Below are positions 54,601-63,927 of a stretch of 64,000 nucleotides of DNA, piece after piece (within the stretch, counting starts at the first letter, position 1; the number at the start of each line of letters is the position of its first letter). Below the pieces are notes generated by a model, which made no database searches, was not told where the DNA came from, and saw nothing but the letters and a program-made list of their open reading frames with translations. The DNA is from Eopsaltria australis. Taxonomy: Eukaryota > Chordata > Aves > Passeriformes > Petroicidae. The stretch spans positions 372,001-436,000 of the forward strand of contig JAVTVJ010000793.1 of the NCBI GenBank assembly GCA_034509425.1, in the 5' to 3' direction. Made by a program: the position numbers and the translations under genes.

Positions 54601-57600
54601 GCAAAAATGTTGAATTTAAAAGCTGTGGGTTTTTTTCTTGCTATTTCTGATTTGTTTCTCAGGAGATAGAGGGGGTAGTCTAGATGGAAAAATTATAATA
54701 AAGTTTTTTTTTCTTTAAGTGTCACATTTTTTTCCTGGAATACTGTTTTTCTTGGTTCTGTTACTAGAGAGTGAATAGTAAGAAGTTTCAATGAATTCCA
54801 GGAAACAACAGAAGTTCAAAGAGTGAAGAACAACTACAAAGTATTTCAGAAGCAATTTTTTTCTTTTTATTTTTTCTGATGTATAGAGCTTGGAACATGT
54901 CGATTCAAAATGAATGCATCGTAGACTTCAGGTTCAAAATAACCTAGACAATTGTGATACTGATTCTCTAAAGTAAATGTGAAGTTCCTAAAACTGAGAT
55001 AGTAAGGAATATCAGAATTTCAGGACATGAAATACATAGCATAAACATCATCTGTAGTCCCATCAGAAAAGCACCTTGAAAATCACTGTAAATTAACCAA
55101 AATGTGGGGAACTGAATAATGTTAGATGTTCAAGTCCATACCCGTTAACATTCCTCAAAACTTTGTTTAGATAAGCAAACTTAAGCATTTTTCTTCACTC
55201 CCTAATTGTTCCTCTAATAGCACTTCACTCTTAGACTGGCACTCCAGTCTTAGAACAACTTGTATGCCCACAGTCCAGTCTGCAGTCATTACTTCTGTGG
55301 CATTGTTCATTTGAAATGAGTCCACTTATATTGGTAGGAGTAAAAGAGTGTTACGGCTTTTTGTTTTTTTCTTATTGTGATAAGAAAGACAATTATGTGT
55401 AATCTAAAAATAAAAAAGGTATTTTTCATCTATTTTTATCCATATTCAAGAAAATATAGTTTAGGCAACAATTCTGCATTGCCTGTCAATGCTTCTTTGT
55501 TCAGAAAACTCCTTTGCTTCCTGGTAGTAGTGATGCCAGCACACATTTAAACTCAGTCTAGATGTAATCTCCAACAGAGTTTCAAGGTATTGAAAACAGA
55601 CTTTGTGTTGTTTTCCAGAAATCTCTGAAGATTTGCACACAGGAACATTTAACTCTGTTAACAGTTCTAACCTTGGGACATTTGGGGCTAGAATAGAAAC
55701 AAACTCCTGATATGCTGCCTGCTGGTCCTTCCTGCACCCTGAGTCATCCTTCCCTTTGACTTTTTAAAAACATTATGTTGTTGCACTGAGGTAGAAGAGG
55801 AATATTGCTTTAGAAACCAAATACTAAACTACAATCTTTGCATTATTGTTTATTTAAGATTAACAAGTTGAAGAGCAAAAATAGAATTTAAAAAAGTTAA
55901 TCCCTCTGAACTTTCACAGTACAAGAGTTGTAACTTGCCTCTGTCTTTTCCCTTCCTATGGCTTTGCAGGTTTACCCAAATAGCACTGATCCTCAATTTG
56001 ACATGCATATGCCAGAACAATTATGGCAGTTAGTCACAGTCTGAAGGGAGAAAGCAACTTTCTGTTAGTGTATGAAAAACAGATACTTAAAAATACAACT
56101 TTTTAAATGTAGTTTATTTTAGATATTTATTGACAGTACATAAATATGCCCAGGGAAGACTTTTAAGTTGCCATTGATTGCTTCTTAGTGTTCTTGTGAG
56201 TAGATCAAATGATTGCCTATCTCGATGTCTTTATTGTGTTTCAGAAGGTGAAGAAGAATGGAAGGTTATAAAAGGGAAATTTCTAGCCATCAATGCAGTA
56301 AATATGAGCTGTGCCTGCCCACGAAGTCCAAAAGGTCTTTCACCAGCAGCTCATTTGGCAGATGGTTCAGCAGACCTCATTCTAGTTCGGAAATGCTCTA
56401 GATTTGATTTTCTGCGGTATCTTGTCAGACACACAAACCAAGATGATCAGGTGTGTATTCCTTTTGACAGTGAATTATACTGAGTCCATCAAAGGTGTAA
56501 ATATTGGTATTTGTATATGACAGAAATAACATCTATAAAGCAGGTTTCTTTGGTTTTTCAAAATTTACACGTTTTAGGTGATGCAGTCTCAGCATGTATA
56601 CCATTAAAAAAAAAAAAGAAAAGACAGCTCAGAACATTTCACCAAAGTCAACTCCTTGGCTGTAGCATTCTAACAAAATTCTGCTTTTGCCAAGTGAATT
56701 CAGTTTTGTAACATTTTCCCTGTATTTGCTGTTTTGACAATATTTAAAGTTATTTTATCACTACTGTGCCCTCATGTAGTTGTCATGAAAAACTGCTGAC
56801 AGCATGAAAAACTACTCACAGCATGAATAGCTGAGGTAGATGAGGTGAAGAATAATAAATCACTTTTGTGAACTATAAAAATGTGATTTAGAAGAAAGTT
56901 ACCAGAAGTGCAATTTGATTGTAAACTGCAGGCTTTTAGCAGTATTTTACTACATATAAGTGACCAAGATATGAGCTTTATGTATTCAGCTTCAAAATTA
57001 TTTCTTGCATGTGTTGTAGCTGTCAGGAGGGAAGATTCATCACTACTTTGGATTGTAATATCTTGAAACAGAGCTATGGCTGTGACTACACACATTTAAT
57101 ATTTGTCACAACCTGAAATTGTTAACATTTTCTGGAAATTATCTGAACAATGGGCTAATGTCATATCTAGTGCATAAAAGCAATAACAAATCTCACATGT
57201 TTATGATACTATTCTTCTTCCACTGTGCAGGAATTAGTATAGATTATTTTTCCTTTACTTCCTTATTACCAGTCCTTGGGACATTGTGACTGTGTCCATA
57301 TTTGTCCTTCCTACTGTTCTCAGTCTTCTCCTCATCACTCCTTCTCACTCACTCTTCCCTTGATATTTTCTATTATTTGAAGCCCTCCCTGGCTACCTTT
57401 CACATTGGCTGTAACATTTATCAAGGGACAACATTCTGCTTAGGCTTGAGACATGAGAGCTCATGTGCTGTCTGCATAAACACAGTTGACAATGCAGCCA
57501 TGGATATCAGCATTTGCATCTGAGCAGTTTGGACCAGCACACTGTTTAGTGAGCTCCTTCGGGTCCAGCAGCCACTGCTTCCAAGCACACAGTTTGATGA

Positions 57601-60600
57601 CTCCACAGTTCATTTATAGTTAAAAGCTGAGGGAACTTAAGACCTAGGAGGTCTCTCCATCTGTGCTTTTTCTGGTTGTCATTATGACCATTTCCTTTCC
57701 AGTGCTTCCCATTTCTCTTTGGGATAGGCTGGTTTTGCAGTAGAGATTAAATGCAGGGTTGTACATAAAGGTTAGTGTCCACCCTAATAATAGTGGGAAG
57801 CCCTTTTCGAAAACTTAAGGAAATGTAAAAAAAAAAAAAAAAAAAAAAACAAAACTAAAAGGGTGACTGTACATTAGTACAGACTGGTTTGTGAGTAAAC
57901 TGTTTCTTCACATTTGCTTCCCTGCCATCCCCTTCCCATAGACACACACAGACATATTCCATGGACTTTACTAAATGACCTGTCTGTATTCACTACAGCT
58001 TGCTGAATAGTTAGCTCCATATCTGTTAAGTTGCTTTCAGGGCAGATGGGGGCATCCTCTAATTTATTATCCCTTCAATTAATGCAGCCTGTTTTAAAGC
58101 ATTTGTTCAATATTGTAGTGTAAATCTGCAGCCTCAGTTTTAAGAGCAGTCTTCTAATTGACCTGCTTTTTCTAACGAATTAACTAGTTAAAATGATTTT
58201 TATGTTTCTGGAATGTATTAATATTGCCCTCTATTCTTACTTTCATGTACCCCCAGCTCTGTGATTTGATCACACTGCCATGGAATTCTCACCTTCAGGG
58301 CATTGTTCCAAGTGCAAAACCAGAAGACTTTCAGAAAAGCCTATGTGTCTTAAGGACTGTACTTGGACTTGGACAGGTCGTGAGGATGGTGCAAAGACAC
58401 AGTTCAAACCTTTTTGATTTTGTGTTGTGATGCAGTCTAAGCACACAAGAGCAAAGAAAGTTAGGTCTCTGAATAAAAGGGATCAAACCCAGGAAGGTTC
58501 AAAATACACCCCAAAACTTGATTAAAACCAAATGAGGTTAGATATTGATACCAAAAAACTGATATATTTTATTTAATAGTAAAAGAGGCAAAGAAAGAGA
58601 AAGAAAATAAAGAAATAAATAAAAAAAGGCAGGGGGAGTCACACAAGGTAGAGTGACAAAGGCAGATTAAGTAAAAACATATCACCCTTCTGTGGATTTG
58701 CTTCCCTCCATCTGGTCTTCTTGATGGTGAGGGTCCCCTGCCGAAAAGCATGGAATCCAATGGATTAATACACATTTGGGCAGGTGGGAACACCCAGGTG
58801 CCTCCCCCGAGGGGGGCAGGTGTGACACTGCCCCTTGCAACACTGTGGATCTGTTGCATCATTTTGCATCATGTGCAGTGCTCTGGTGCAGGGTCTGGGG
58901 ACCCCTTCGCTGGGGGCCTTTGATGGGCCATGTCACCCCCTCTGCTGTCCCTCATGTGGGTGTCCTTTAGATGTGTCTTTCCCAGGTTCCAGGGGCCCCT
59001 AGTTGGTCTCCCCTGTACAGAGGATGGGGGTTCAGTACCTCTGACCAGAGGCTTTTTCATCACCCACCCAGAACCTCCCTTTCTCCGTGCTTTGATGTGG
59101 GGGTCTGTGTGAGCCTGGCAGCAGATAGCCCTGGGGCTGTGGTCTCCCTCCTGAAGGTACTGGGCTTAATCCTTCTGTGAATGTATTCTCCTCCCCCAGC
59201 CTATACCCAGTCACTTCATCTTAGCTCCATCAGCTTGCAGTCCAGGACCTCAGTCAGGTGAATTCAGGGTAGGGTGGTCTTCCATGCAGCTCTTGTTACA
59301 CAGTTTTGCTATAATGGGCACTATGCAGTGACCATTGAGAAGTAAGGTTTCATTCTGGCTTTATTGTTTTTGACTTGTGCAGTTTTTCAAAAACAAGTAT
59401 CACTTCATACCTCTAGCTTCTCTAGAAAATTGGAGTGGACAGACTTTCCTTGAGTACAAAATGCTGCATGCTGAGTTGCTTTACACATCAAATGTATTTA
59501 ATTGCAATTGCCTGATTTAATTTTTTTTTTTTTGTAGTTTGACTTTCCATTTGTAGATGTTTATCGGGTGAAGTGTTTTCAGTTTACATCAAAGCTTTCA
59601 GAAGACAACGAAAGCAATGTCATGGACATAGGAAAGAAACGTTTTGGCCAGTTCTGCAGAGATCATCCAGCCTGTTGCTGTAATATTGTTAATAGCACCT
59701 GGAATTGTGATGGAGAAACTCTGGATAGTTCAGCAATTGAAGTGAGGTAAGCTTTGATTTTTCTGCCTGTATAGCAGAACACATTAAGCCTTCTCATTGA
59801 TTTTAAAGATTGCCATAAAGATGCCCCAAAAAGATGCTTGTGCATAGCAAATTTGAGTCTTCTGATAGTAAACTTAAATATTTTTGTTACCATTTTGAAT
59901 CCTTTTCAGAGAGCGCTGCAGCCATGTATTGTAAATTATCACTCTGAGTGAGATGGGTGGCCCTACCTTTGAAGTCATACTTACTTAGGAACTGGTATTA
60001 TTTGCTGAAAATGAAGATGGTGTTGGAAGAATTATTTTTAAATGTGTGGAATGCCTCATTACTCTGAGCAATACCTTTTCCTGTTTAGCTTAAGCAAGCA
60101 TCTTTGTCTTACAGAAATACAGAGTGTGTCCCATACTTTGTGGTTTCATGCACACAGCACAGTCTTGTCTCCAGTCTTCACATACAGAAGAAGAATTTTG
60201 CAGTTGTGCTAATAATCAAATTAACAGAGAAGTTTGTGAAATCTGAAAGGGGCTTTTTTGTTGGCTTTTCTTGGTTTGTTTGTTTTTTGTTTGGTTGATT
60301 TAATTTTGGTTGCTTGTTTTGTTTGTTGTTTTTAGAACAAAGGGACCCAAACACATAATATTTACATACAAATGTGTTGCATTAAAATATAGTCACTTTG
60401 CATTCCAAAGGTGAGTTTAATAAATGCTGTGTATTGTAAAAGATGGGCTCGTCTAAGTGCCCACAGAACTTCTTGTGTGGACAAGGGGAGTAAAAGAGGA
60501 TACACGAAAAGCATCCAGCCCTCTTTGCAGGGAAGGATTGTATCTAAAATGAGGGTGTGGTTTCTGTAGTCAGGAGTAAAAAACTTTGTCCAGATGCTTG

Positions 60601-60788
60601 AAATTAATGGATTATTAGAATTAAATTATTAGAATTAAATATGTGATACCCATTTATTTCTTACTAATTGATTTCTATTATTTTTCAGGGTTCACTGCCA
60701 GTTAATGAAACTGTTTGCAAGGGGAATTGAGGAAAACTGTAAAGATGAAGCTGCCTACAGCCAGAGTAGCATTGAACAATTACTATAG
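21404..60788 (+). CDS. CERK: Ceramide kinase, 13 coding exons, 543 aa
   Basis: Joined exons: 21404-21542, 30366-30479, 31597-31719, 33700-33825, 34345-34408, 38497-38642, 47334-47408, 48890-49042, 49845-49950, 52598-52668, 56245-56450, 59538-59746, 60689-60788. All introns are GT-AG and phases agree. The enzyme uses ATP to make ceramide-1-phosphate, acting at Golgi and plasma membranes. Residues 1 to about 125 form the PH domain (closing Trp at W114). About 127-280 is the diacylglycerol-kinase-type catalytic domain with NPYGGK at 137-142 and GGDGMFSEV at 194-202; G197 matches human G198, whose mutation kills activity. CxxxCxxC is C346, C350, C353. The calmodulin-binding region aligns near 423-437. 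Identity comes from near-continuous similarity to human CERK (537 aa). CERKL differs strongly at the GGDG and cysteine regions. No frameshift or stop was seen. Confidence 0.96.
22309..22338. repeat. Poly(T) run, 30 bases
   Basis: An uninterrupted homopolymer of 30 T just downstream of the CpG island, directly followed by AG. It looks like a splice acceptor but no coding exon follows. Confidence 0.95.
24638..24687. repeat. Perfect 50-bp AT/CATA palindrome
   Basis: Bases 24638-24687 are exactly self-complementary about 24662/24663. ATAC and CATA steps in the left arm (C at 24641, 24645, 24653) mirror G at 24684, 24680, 24672 in the right arm, with a pure TA core. Such tracts can extrude cruciforms and are prone to length change. 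It probably arose from a TA/CATA microsatellite. Confidence 0.95.
30366..30479 (+). CDS. CERK: CERK coding exon 2 (PH domain)
   Basis: Acceptor TTCATACAG, donor GGTAAGG, phase 1 to phase 1. Codes E47-T84 plus one base. VPISEIIAVEET matches human VPVSEIIAVEET almost exactly, and RWQKMAKLHAFT corresponds to KWQKMEKPYAFT. Confidence 0.95.
30480..31596 (+). other. CERK intron 2
   Basis: About 1.1 kb. Contains an A/C-rich tract at about 30594-30715 in which G and T are scarce. Nothing else recognised. Confidence 0.85.
30594..30715. repeat. A/C-rich low-complexity tract
   Basis: About 120 bases dominated by A and C, with runs such as ACTCCACCCCCCAAAAATC and CCACCAAAATCCCAAACC. Similar tracts are common in songbird introns. 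A strongly strand-asymmetric simple sequence. Confidence 0.8.
31597..31719 (+). CDS. CERK: CERK coding exon 3 (end of PH domain)
   Basis: Acceptor TTTAAATAG, donor AGTAAGT. Codes V85-Q125 plus one base. YYVKKARNHRWRCSHVTFWC parallels human HCVKRARRHRWKWAQVTFWC. W114 in LCNQWIQVLKELL is the conserved tryptophan in the C-terminal helix of PH domains. Confidence 0.95.
31720..33699 (+). other. CERK intron 3
   Basis: About 2.0 kb. A G/A-rich block at about 32220-32590 stands out from AT-rich flanks and may be an old unrecognised element. A short frame spanning 33609-33833 merely includes exon 4. Confidence 0.8.
33700..33825 (+). CDS. CERK: CERK coding exon 4 (start of kinase domain)
   Basis: Acceptor TTACTGCAG, donor AGTGAGT. 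Codes K126-V167 plus one base. RPKHLLVYINPYGGKRQGKR opens the diacylglycerol-kinase-type domain. Human has GGKGQGKR, so R143 replaces a glycine in the loop. Confidence 0.97.
33826..34344 (+). other. CERK intron 4
   Basis: The shortest intron at 519 bases. AT-rich with nothing recognised. Confidence 0.9.
34345..34408 (+). CDS. CERK: CERK coding exon 5
   Basis: Acceptor TCTTCATAG, donor GGGTAAGT. Phase 1 in, phase 2 out. Codes I168-D188 plus two bases. TEHANHAKDNLFEVNIYKYD corresponds to human TEHANQAKETLYEINIDKYD. Confidence 0.95.
35334..35404. repeat. Tandem duplication of about 35 bases
   Basis: Two adjacent copies (35334-35368 and 35369-35404) of TTTTGTCCATACTGTGA plus TTTCTTAATTTTTCAG. 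They differ by a few bases. Each copy ends in a strong splice-acceptor-like pyrimidine tract plus CAG. Confidence 0.85.
36899..37230 (+). mobile_element. CR1 LINE fragment, sense
   Basis: GAGCACTGGAGCACCTCTCC, TTCAGCCTGAAGAAGGGAAG, GGAGACTTTAGAGCACCCTT, AGTAGGACAAGGGGGAATGG and CATCCCTGGAAGTGTTAAAG are sense-strand CR1 3'-region text. The true 3' terminus is missing or decayed. Inserted in sense within CERK intron 5. Confidence 0.88.
38497..38642 (+). CDS. CERK: CERK coding exon 6 (catalytic GGDG motif)
   Basis: Acceptor TTCTGGCAG, donor GGTAAGA. Phase 2 in, phase 1 out. Codes G189-A237 plus one base. It carries VCVGGDGMFSEVMHGLIGR, the nucleotide-binding and catalytic core, and ends IRIGIIPAG as in human CERK. 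A short extension into the intron (to about 38706) is non-coding. Confidence 0.97.
38643..47333 (+). other. CERK intron 6
   Basis: About 8.7 kb, the second-largest intron. A run of 19 T lies at 41346-41364. A 168-codon open frame (42919-43422, +) overlaps an open frame on the other strand and has no recognisable domain or splice context, so it is considered chance. No other feature seen. Confidence 0.8.
47334..47408 (+). CDS. CERK: CERK coding exon 7
   Basis: Acceptor TTTTTCAG, donor GGTGGGT. Codes G238-V262 plus one base. STDCICYSTVGISDPVTSAL corresponds to human STDCVCYSTVGTSDAETSAL, immediately after the IIPAG segment of the kinase fold. It is too short to stand out as an open frame. Confidence 0.95.
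48008..48075 (-). mobile_element. CR1 terminal fragment, antisense
   Basis: AGAGTCACAGAATGGGTCAG, GTTGGAAGGGACCACAGTGG and GGTCCAACCTCCCTG match the reverse complement of a CR1 3' end. It is followed at once by an A/C-rich tract (48078-48137). Confidence 0.8.
48078..48137. repeat. A/C-rich low-complexity tract
   Basis: About 60 bases of A and C with almost no G or T, wedged between CR1 fragments of opposite orientation. Confidence 0.85.
48203..48586 (+). mobile_element. One or two CR1 3'-end fragments, sense
   Basis: The part 48203-48330 carries GGGATTTCTAGGACCTGACT, CCTCATAGCTGAACCTGGTT and GTTTGATGAGAAA. The part 48425-48586 carries GGGAAGCGGTTGTTTCACCA, GACCTGTAGATGTGGCACTT, GGACATGGTTTAGTAGTGGC and AGTTCTGTGACTT. 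These resemble two different CR1 subfamily ends in the same orientation, so the block may be two nested insertions. Confidence 0.75.
48890..49042 (+). CDS. CERK: CERK coding exon 8
   Basis: Acceptor TCTTCATAG, donor GGTAATG. Codes G263-S313 plus one base. SVSLLGYGFYGDILKDSEKK is nearly identical to human SVSLLGYGFYGDIIKDSEKK, followed by RWMGPMRYDYSG. Confidence 0.97.
49043..49844 (+). other. CERK intron 8
   Basis: About 0.8 kb. No repeat or gene recognised. Confidence 0.9.
49845..49950 (+). CDS. CERK: CERK coding exon 9
   Basis: Acceptor TTTATGTAG, donor GGGTAGG. Phase 1 in, phase 2 out. Codes G314-T348 plus two bases. FKTFLSHHYYEGT matches human LKTFLSHHCYEGT. HGSPRDK contains S339, aligned with human Ser340, a reported phosphosite. 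C346 is the first Cys of CxxxCxxC. Confidence 0.96.
49951..52597 (+). other. CERK intron 9
   Basis: About 2.6 kb, most of which (about 50680-52390) is an old CR1 LINE copy. The rest is AT-rich with nothing recognised. Confidence 0.85.
50680..52390 (+). mobile_element. Long degraded CR1 LINE copy, sense
   Basis: About 1.7 kb of scrambled CR1 in sense. Early part: GAACAAGGAACTGAGTGG-like text and a run resembling the CR1 coding region (GCCAAAGCTCAGTCAGAG). Later: reverse-transcriptase-region text ACTAGTGGTGTCCCTTGGGA, AATATCCTTATTTATGACTG and GATGATACCAGATTGGGAGT. End: AGATCCCTTCCAACCTGTG. It has many stops and internal deletions, so it cannot be active. It is longer than the other CR1 pieces, which are mostly 3' stubs. 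The 5' limit is uncertain by 100 bases or more. Confidence 0.75.
52598..52668 (+). CDS. CERK: CERK coding exon 10
   Basis: Acceptor TTTTTGTTTTCAG, donor GGTACTT (weaker than the others). Phase 2 in, phase 1 out. Codes G349-E372 plus one base. CYICKKSEKQLAEQYK matches human CFVCRQSKQQLEEEQK and completes CxxxCxxC (C346, C350, C353), which is needed for activity in human CERK. Confidence 0.93.
52669..56244 (+). other. CERK intron 10
   Basis: About 3.6 kb. A T/G-rich tract lies at about 53385-53477. A good acceptor-like CTTTCAG ends at 52801 but no matching coding exon follows. Otherwise AT-rich with nothing recognised. Confidence 0.8.
56245..56450 (+). CDS. CERK: CERK coding exon 11
   Basis: Acceptor TTGTGTTTCAG, donor GGTGTGT. 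Phase 1 in, phase 0 out. Codes E373-Q441. KFLAINAVNMSCACPRSPKG and LSPAAHLADGSADLILVRKC are close to human. DFLRYLVRHTNQ corresponds to the region reported for calmodulin binding in human CERK. Confidence 0.97.
56451..59537 (+). other. CERK intron 11
   Basis: About 3.1 kb. Contains a short 19-base tandem repeat (about 56784-56835, core AGCATGAAAAACT), a run of 23 A at 57827-57849 and a probable antisense solo LTR at 58423-59302. Confidence 0.85.
58423..59302 (-). mobile_element. Probable solo LTR, antisense in CERK
   Basis: A GC-rich 880-base block inserted in AT-rich intron. On the minus strand it starts TGTGTAACAAGAGC and ends CACAACA (TG...CA). Near its 3' end it has AATAAA (TTTATT on the plus strand near 58570). 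Flanks ATTTTG (58417-58422) and GTTTTG (59303-59308) agree in five of six bases, as expected for a target-site duplication. I recognise no viral gene. The family is unknown to me, and the call rests on termini, poly(A) signal and composition. Confidence 0.6.
59538..59746 (+). CDS. CERK: CERK coding exon 12
   Basis: Acceptor TTTTTTTGTAG, donor GGTAAGC. Phase 0 in, phase 2 out. Codes F442-V510 plus two bases. FDFPFVDVYRVKCFQFTSK and SSAIEV match the C-terminal lobe of human CERK. A cysteine cluster C487-C489 aligns with human CCC. D471-R476 (DIGKKR) sits in a variable acidic loop. Confidence 0.97.
59747..60688 (+). other. CERK intron 12
   Basis: About 0.9 kb. A T/G-rich tract at about 60253-60333 (GTTTG and GGTTG units) and a short direct repeat of ATTATTAGAATTAA near 60611-60638. 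Nothing else. Confidence 0.85.
60689..60788 (+). CDS. CERK: CERK coding exon 13 (C-terminus)
   Basis: Acceptor TTATTTTTCAG. Codes the end of R511 through L543 and TAG. VHCQLMKLFARGIEEN matches human VHCQLVRLFARGIEEN. The last 16 residues (CKDEAAYSQSSIEQLL) are longer than the human PKPDSHS tail and account for much of the length difference. Confidence 0.96.
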
Positions 60789-63430
60789 ACATTGTTCCTC
60801 CAATGGGGAGAAGAAAAAATAAAAGCTCAAGGAAATTGAGTAAATATGCATTTTAGTCAAATTGACAAGTATTTTAAACTTCTAGATTTTTTTTATGGCT
60901 TCAGTATAATTCTAGACATCTTACTGTATTGTGTCATTTTTTAAAAAATTGTAACCATTAAAATATATCTTGAAGCAATGTAATCTGTTAAGTTAGAAAA
61001 GAGAGGATTGGCCTATATCTATGTATTCATGATGACTGATAAATTCTCTATGCTTTTCTAGAGAGCTAATTTAGTAGTTGTGTTGCAATAATCTCTAAAT
61101 TTTATGAAACACTGGACTTCCCACTGGCACCAAGACAAGACATTTTCAGCGTCTGAGAAGACGTTTTCTGCTGGGGGCGTTATGTAGTTGCATGTGGCTT
61201 AAATGCTGGACAACGGTGTTGTCATTCACATATTTTTCTTTTTTTTTAATTAAAATCTTTCATTTTGTAATTCTGACAATACCTTGCAACTTATCAATGC
61301 AATGCAAACACACATTCCTGGCTTTAAGTCATAACAATAATAGTGTACAAATATTTAAAAGATAAAAGCACAACTATATGCAGGTCACACCTCATCCTAT
61401 ATATTCTGTCTTTGAAGGCTTCCTTGCATCATGCTTTTTATGTTTTATGACTGTTTGGATAATACCAAATACCACACAGTGAAACTGAAAGGTCTTGCTA
61501 GCAAATTGCAGGAATACTTGTACAATATCAGGAAGGCACAGGCAAAGGGAAGTATAAATAAGTTCTCAAACACCAGCAAGTTTTAATTTTTAAAGATACC
61601 TAATATTAACATATTAAAAGCTTCCCTCTTCAGTACACAACTCTTTGGACATTCTGCTTTATACATTAAAATGTCTTTGCAAAATAAGATGTTGAAGTGT
61701 TAAGTTTAGAAATACGATTTGATGATTGAAAATTCTTAAAATCATTTAACTAAATATGAAACAAAATAATATGTTTTGTGAAGCCAAGGGAAGAAACTGG
61801 CATCTGACAAATCATGGGTTCACTGTGCTGATTTGTTTTTCTAACAAAAAACATTAGACTGTCATATAGAGCTATGGAGTGATTATTTAAGTTGTGTATA
61901 ATTTTGTGTATTGTGGCACATACATGTTTTGTATTTAGCCCAGGGCTGGGGCAAAATTTTGCTCTTCTTGTACAGACTTATTCCTGTTTGAGGACAGAAG
62001 TTAGCCCTGGTTCTATTCTATCTTTTTTTAAGTGTTCCTTTAAGTTTAAAGTACTCTTTAAAACTGACTTCATCTGAGGTTTTTGTGTGTCCAGACAGCT
62101 GATGATTCTGTATTCATGTATATTTATTGATACTTCTGTCATCCAGCTTGTATTAGTTTCATGTCTCTCATATATGTGGTCAGTGTAAGCCATGGTGATC
62201 GGTCATTTCATTACTGAAGCACTTGAATATTGTTATAAATGGCAGGTTATTTTTTTCTATTGAAGTTATTTACATTCCAGTTTTGTGTATTATCAAAATT
62301 GTGTGCTGTATCTTTGCTACAAAGTATTATTCATATTGCTCTATATGACAAAAAGCACTTGCAAATTATATTTGCCTCAAGTACAATCATACAAAGTTTA
62401 GGATCTTTATTTTGTTATATAGTATTTCAGGAAAATACTTGAATACTTTTCCAAAATACTGCTCTTTGCTTTCCTTATTAATACAATGAGTTGAAATGTT
62501 GATTCATCCAATGTTTTTCTGACACTTGTAACACAAGTGTTACATATACTGTATTTTTAAAGCCATGTTTAATAAGTGAAATAGTACTTTTGAACTAACA
62601 TCTCATTGAAAATGAAATTATGCAGTTCCACAAATGTGAATATTTTTTGAAAGTATCATTTGTTAAAAATGTCTGTGGTTATTGTGGTTAATCTGTGAAT
62701 ATTGTGAAAGTACCCAGACTGTCAAGTTACAGTAATTCTTGTGCAGGAGGTAATGGTGCACACTCAGCTTACCAACAGTGAGGGAGTTTGAGGCATTGCA
62801 GCTATCCAGAGCACATTCTCATCAGTGAGAACTGGAATAAATACTAACCAGCTCTTTCCATTAGTTTACTAGCAAATCATGAGACCCCTACTTGAAAAAT
62901 GGAGACTTAATCTCATAGTGAATGTATATTGAAATGTTTTGAATATTTGAGTATCTCCAACTGAGTGCTTGGTGCTTCCAAAGAAAGCCACACTGAAAGT
63001 CTCCTTTCTGAGAAAAAGCCACCAGGAAAGGAGGAAAGATCATTGTATAGTATGGTAAAGAAGTGCGAAGTAAATAATAAAGGTATTGCAACATAATAAA
63101 ATGTAAAGGTTTTAGGTAATAGAAAAGCTGCATAGTTGCATTTGAATAATTCTATTTGTAGCATATTAAACTAGGAAAGCACCATATATGAGTTGTGTGA
63201 CATGTCCAGTTTATTTTCAAGAGAGCTGTGTAAGTAATGTCTGCTTACATTTAAATTCTAGGGATTTTTTTTCTCCGAATGTAATCTTAGTATGGAAATT
63301 ATGTATAGGAAAACCAGCTTTGATTTTTCTTTTTTCCCAATCTTGCTGGCTTCAAGATTAGAAAATGTATTCTGTTTTATGATGCTAGGGCATTTCATTA
63401 AAGAAATAAAACTGTATTGTACAACAGTAC
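60789..63430 (+). other. CERK: CERK 3' untranslated region (inferred)
   Basis: About 2.6 kb of AT-rich sequence after the stop, similar in length to the long 3' UTR of mammalian CERK. It has no gene and no recognised repeat. An early AATAAA at 60818-60823 lies 30 bases after the stop. The strongest terminal signal is at 63405-63410. The extent is inferred, not proven. Confidence 0.65.
63405..63410 (+). terminator. Probable main poly(A) signal of CERK
   Basis: AATAAA within AAGAAATAAAACTG, followed about 20 bases later by ACAACAGTACA and then a T/G-rich element TTGGTTTTCTTCTTTTC. That is the expected order of hexamer, cleavage site and downstream element. Confidence 0.65.
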
Positions 63431-63927
63431 ATTGGTTTTCTTCTTTTCATAACTAGATTTGAAAAAAAAAAATCTCACTTTGACAGAAATCTGTCAGTAG
63501 TGTGCTTAGTGTAACCACTGTGGGCAGATCAAACCAAGTGAAACAATTCATAACCTTCCGGTTGGGTTGACAGCAGCTTTGTGGCAAGTGTGATTGTGAA
63601 CAAACAGTGAGTGAAGGAAAGCAACTAGTGAAGCTGGACTTAGGCTAATCAGCAACTCTACCAAGGTAAACTAAATATGAAACTTAGTATAATGCAGATA
63701 TTTAGAGATATTATTATGGAAGTAAAAAACTGCTGTTCTAAGAAGGTGAAATATGCATTATACTATAAATAGTATGTGGTACTTAGAGGGGTGTCTAGAA
63801 TTTTGATGCAGTAATTGCTACAGCTGATGTACATATTCTAATAAGTAAATAGTGTTCATTGTAGATAAACAATGGGTACAGAAGGAGATCATGTTTTTCA
63901 GCACTGTAGACTCCTCTGATTTTGAAG
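63431..63927. other. Intergenic DNA after CERK
   Basis: About 500 bases with no coding exon or repeat recognised. Confidence 0.5.

Noticed and set aside
21404..60788. Identity as CERKL (ceramide kinase-like) instead of CERK
   Set aside because: The GGDGMFSEV motif, intact CxxxCxxC, FKTFLSHH segment and C-terminal FARGIEEN all match CERK. CERKL has GGDGSASEV and lacks these cysteines.
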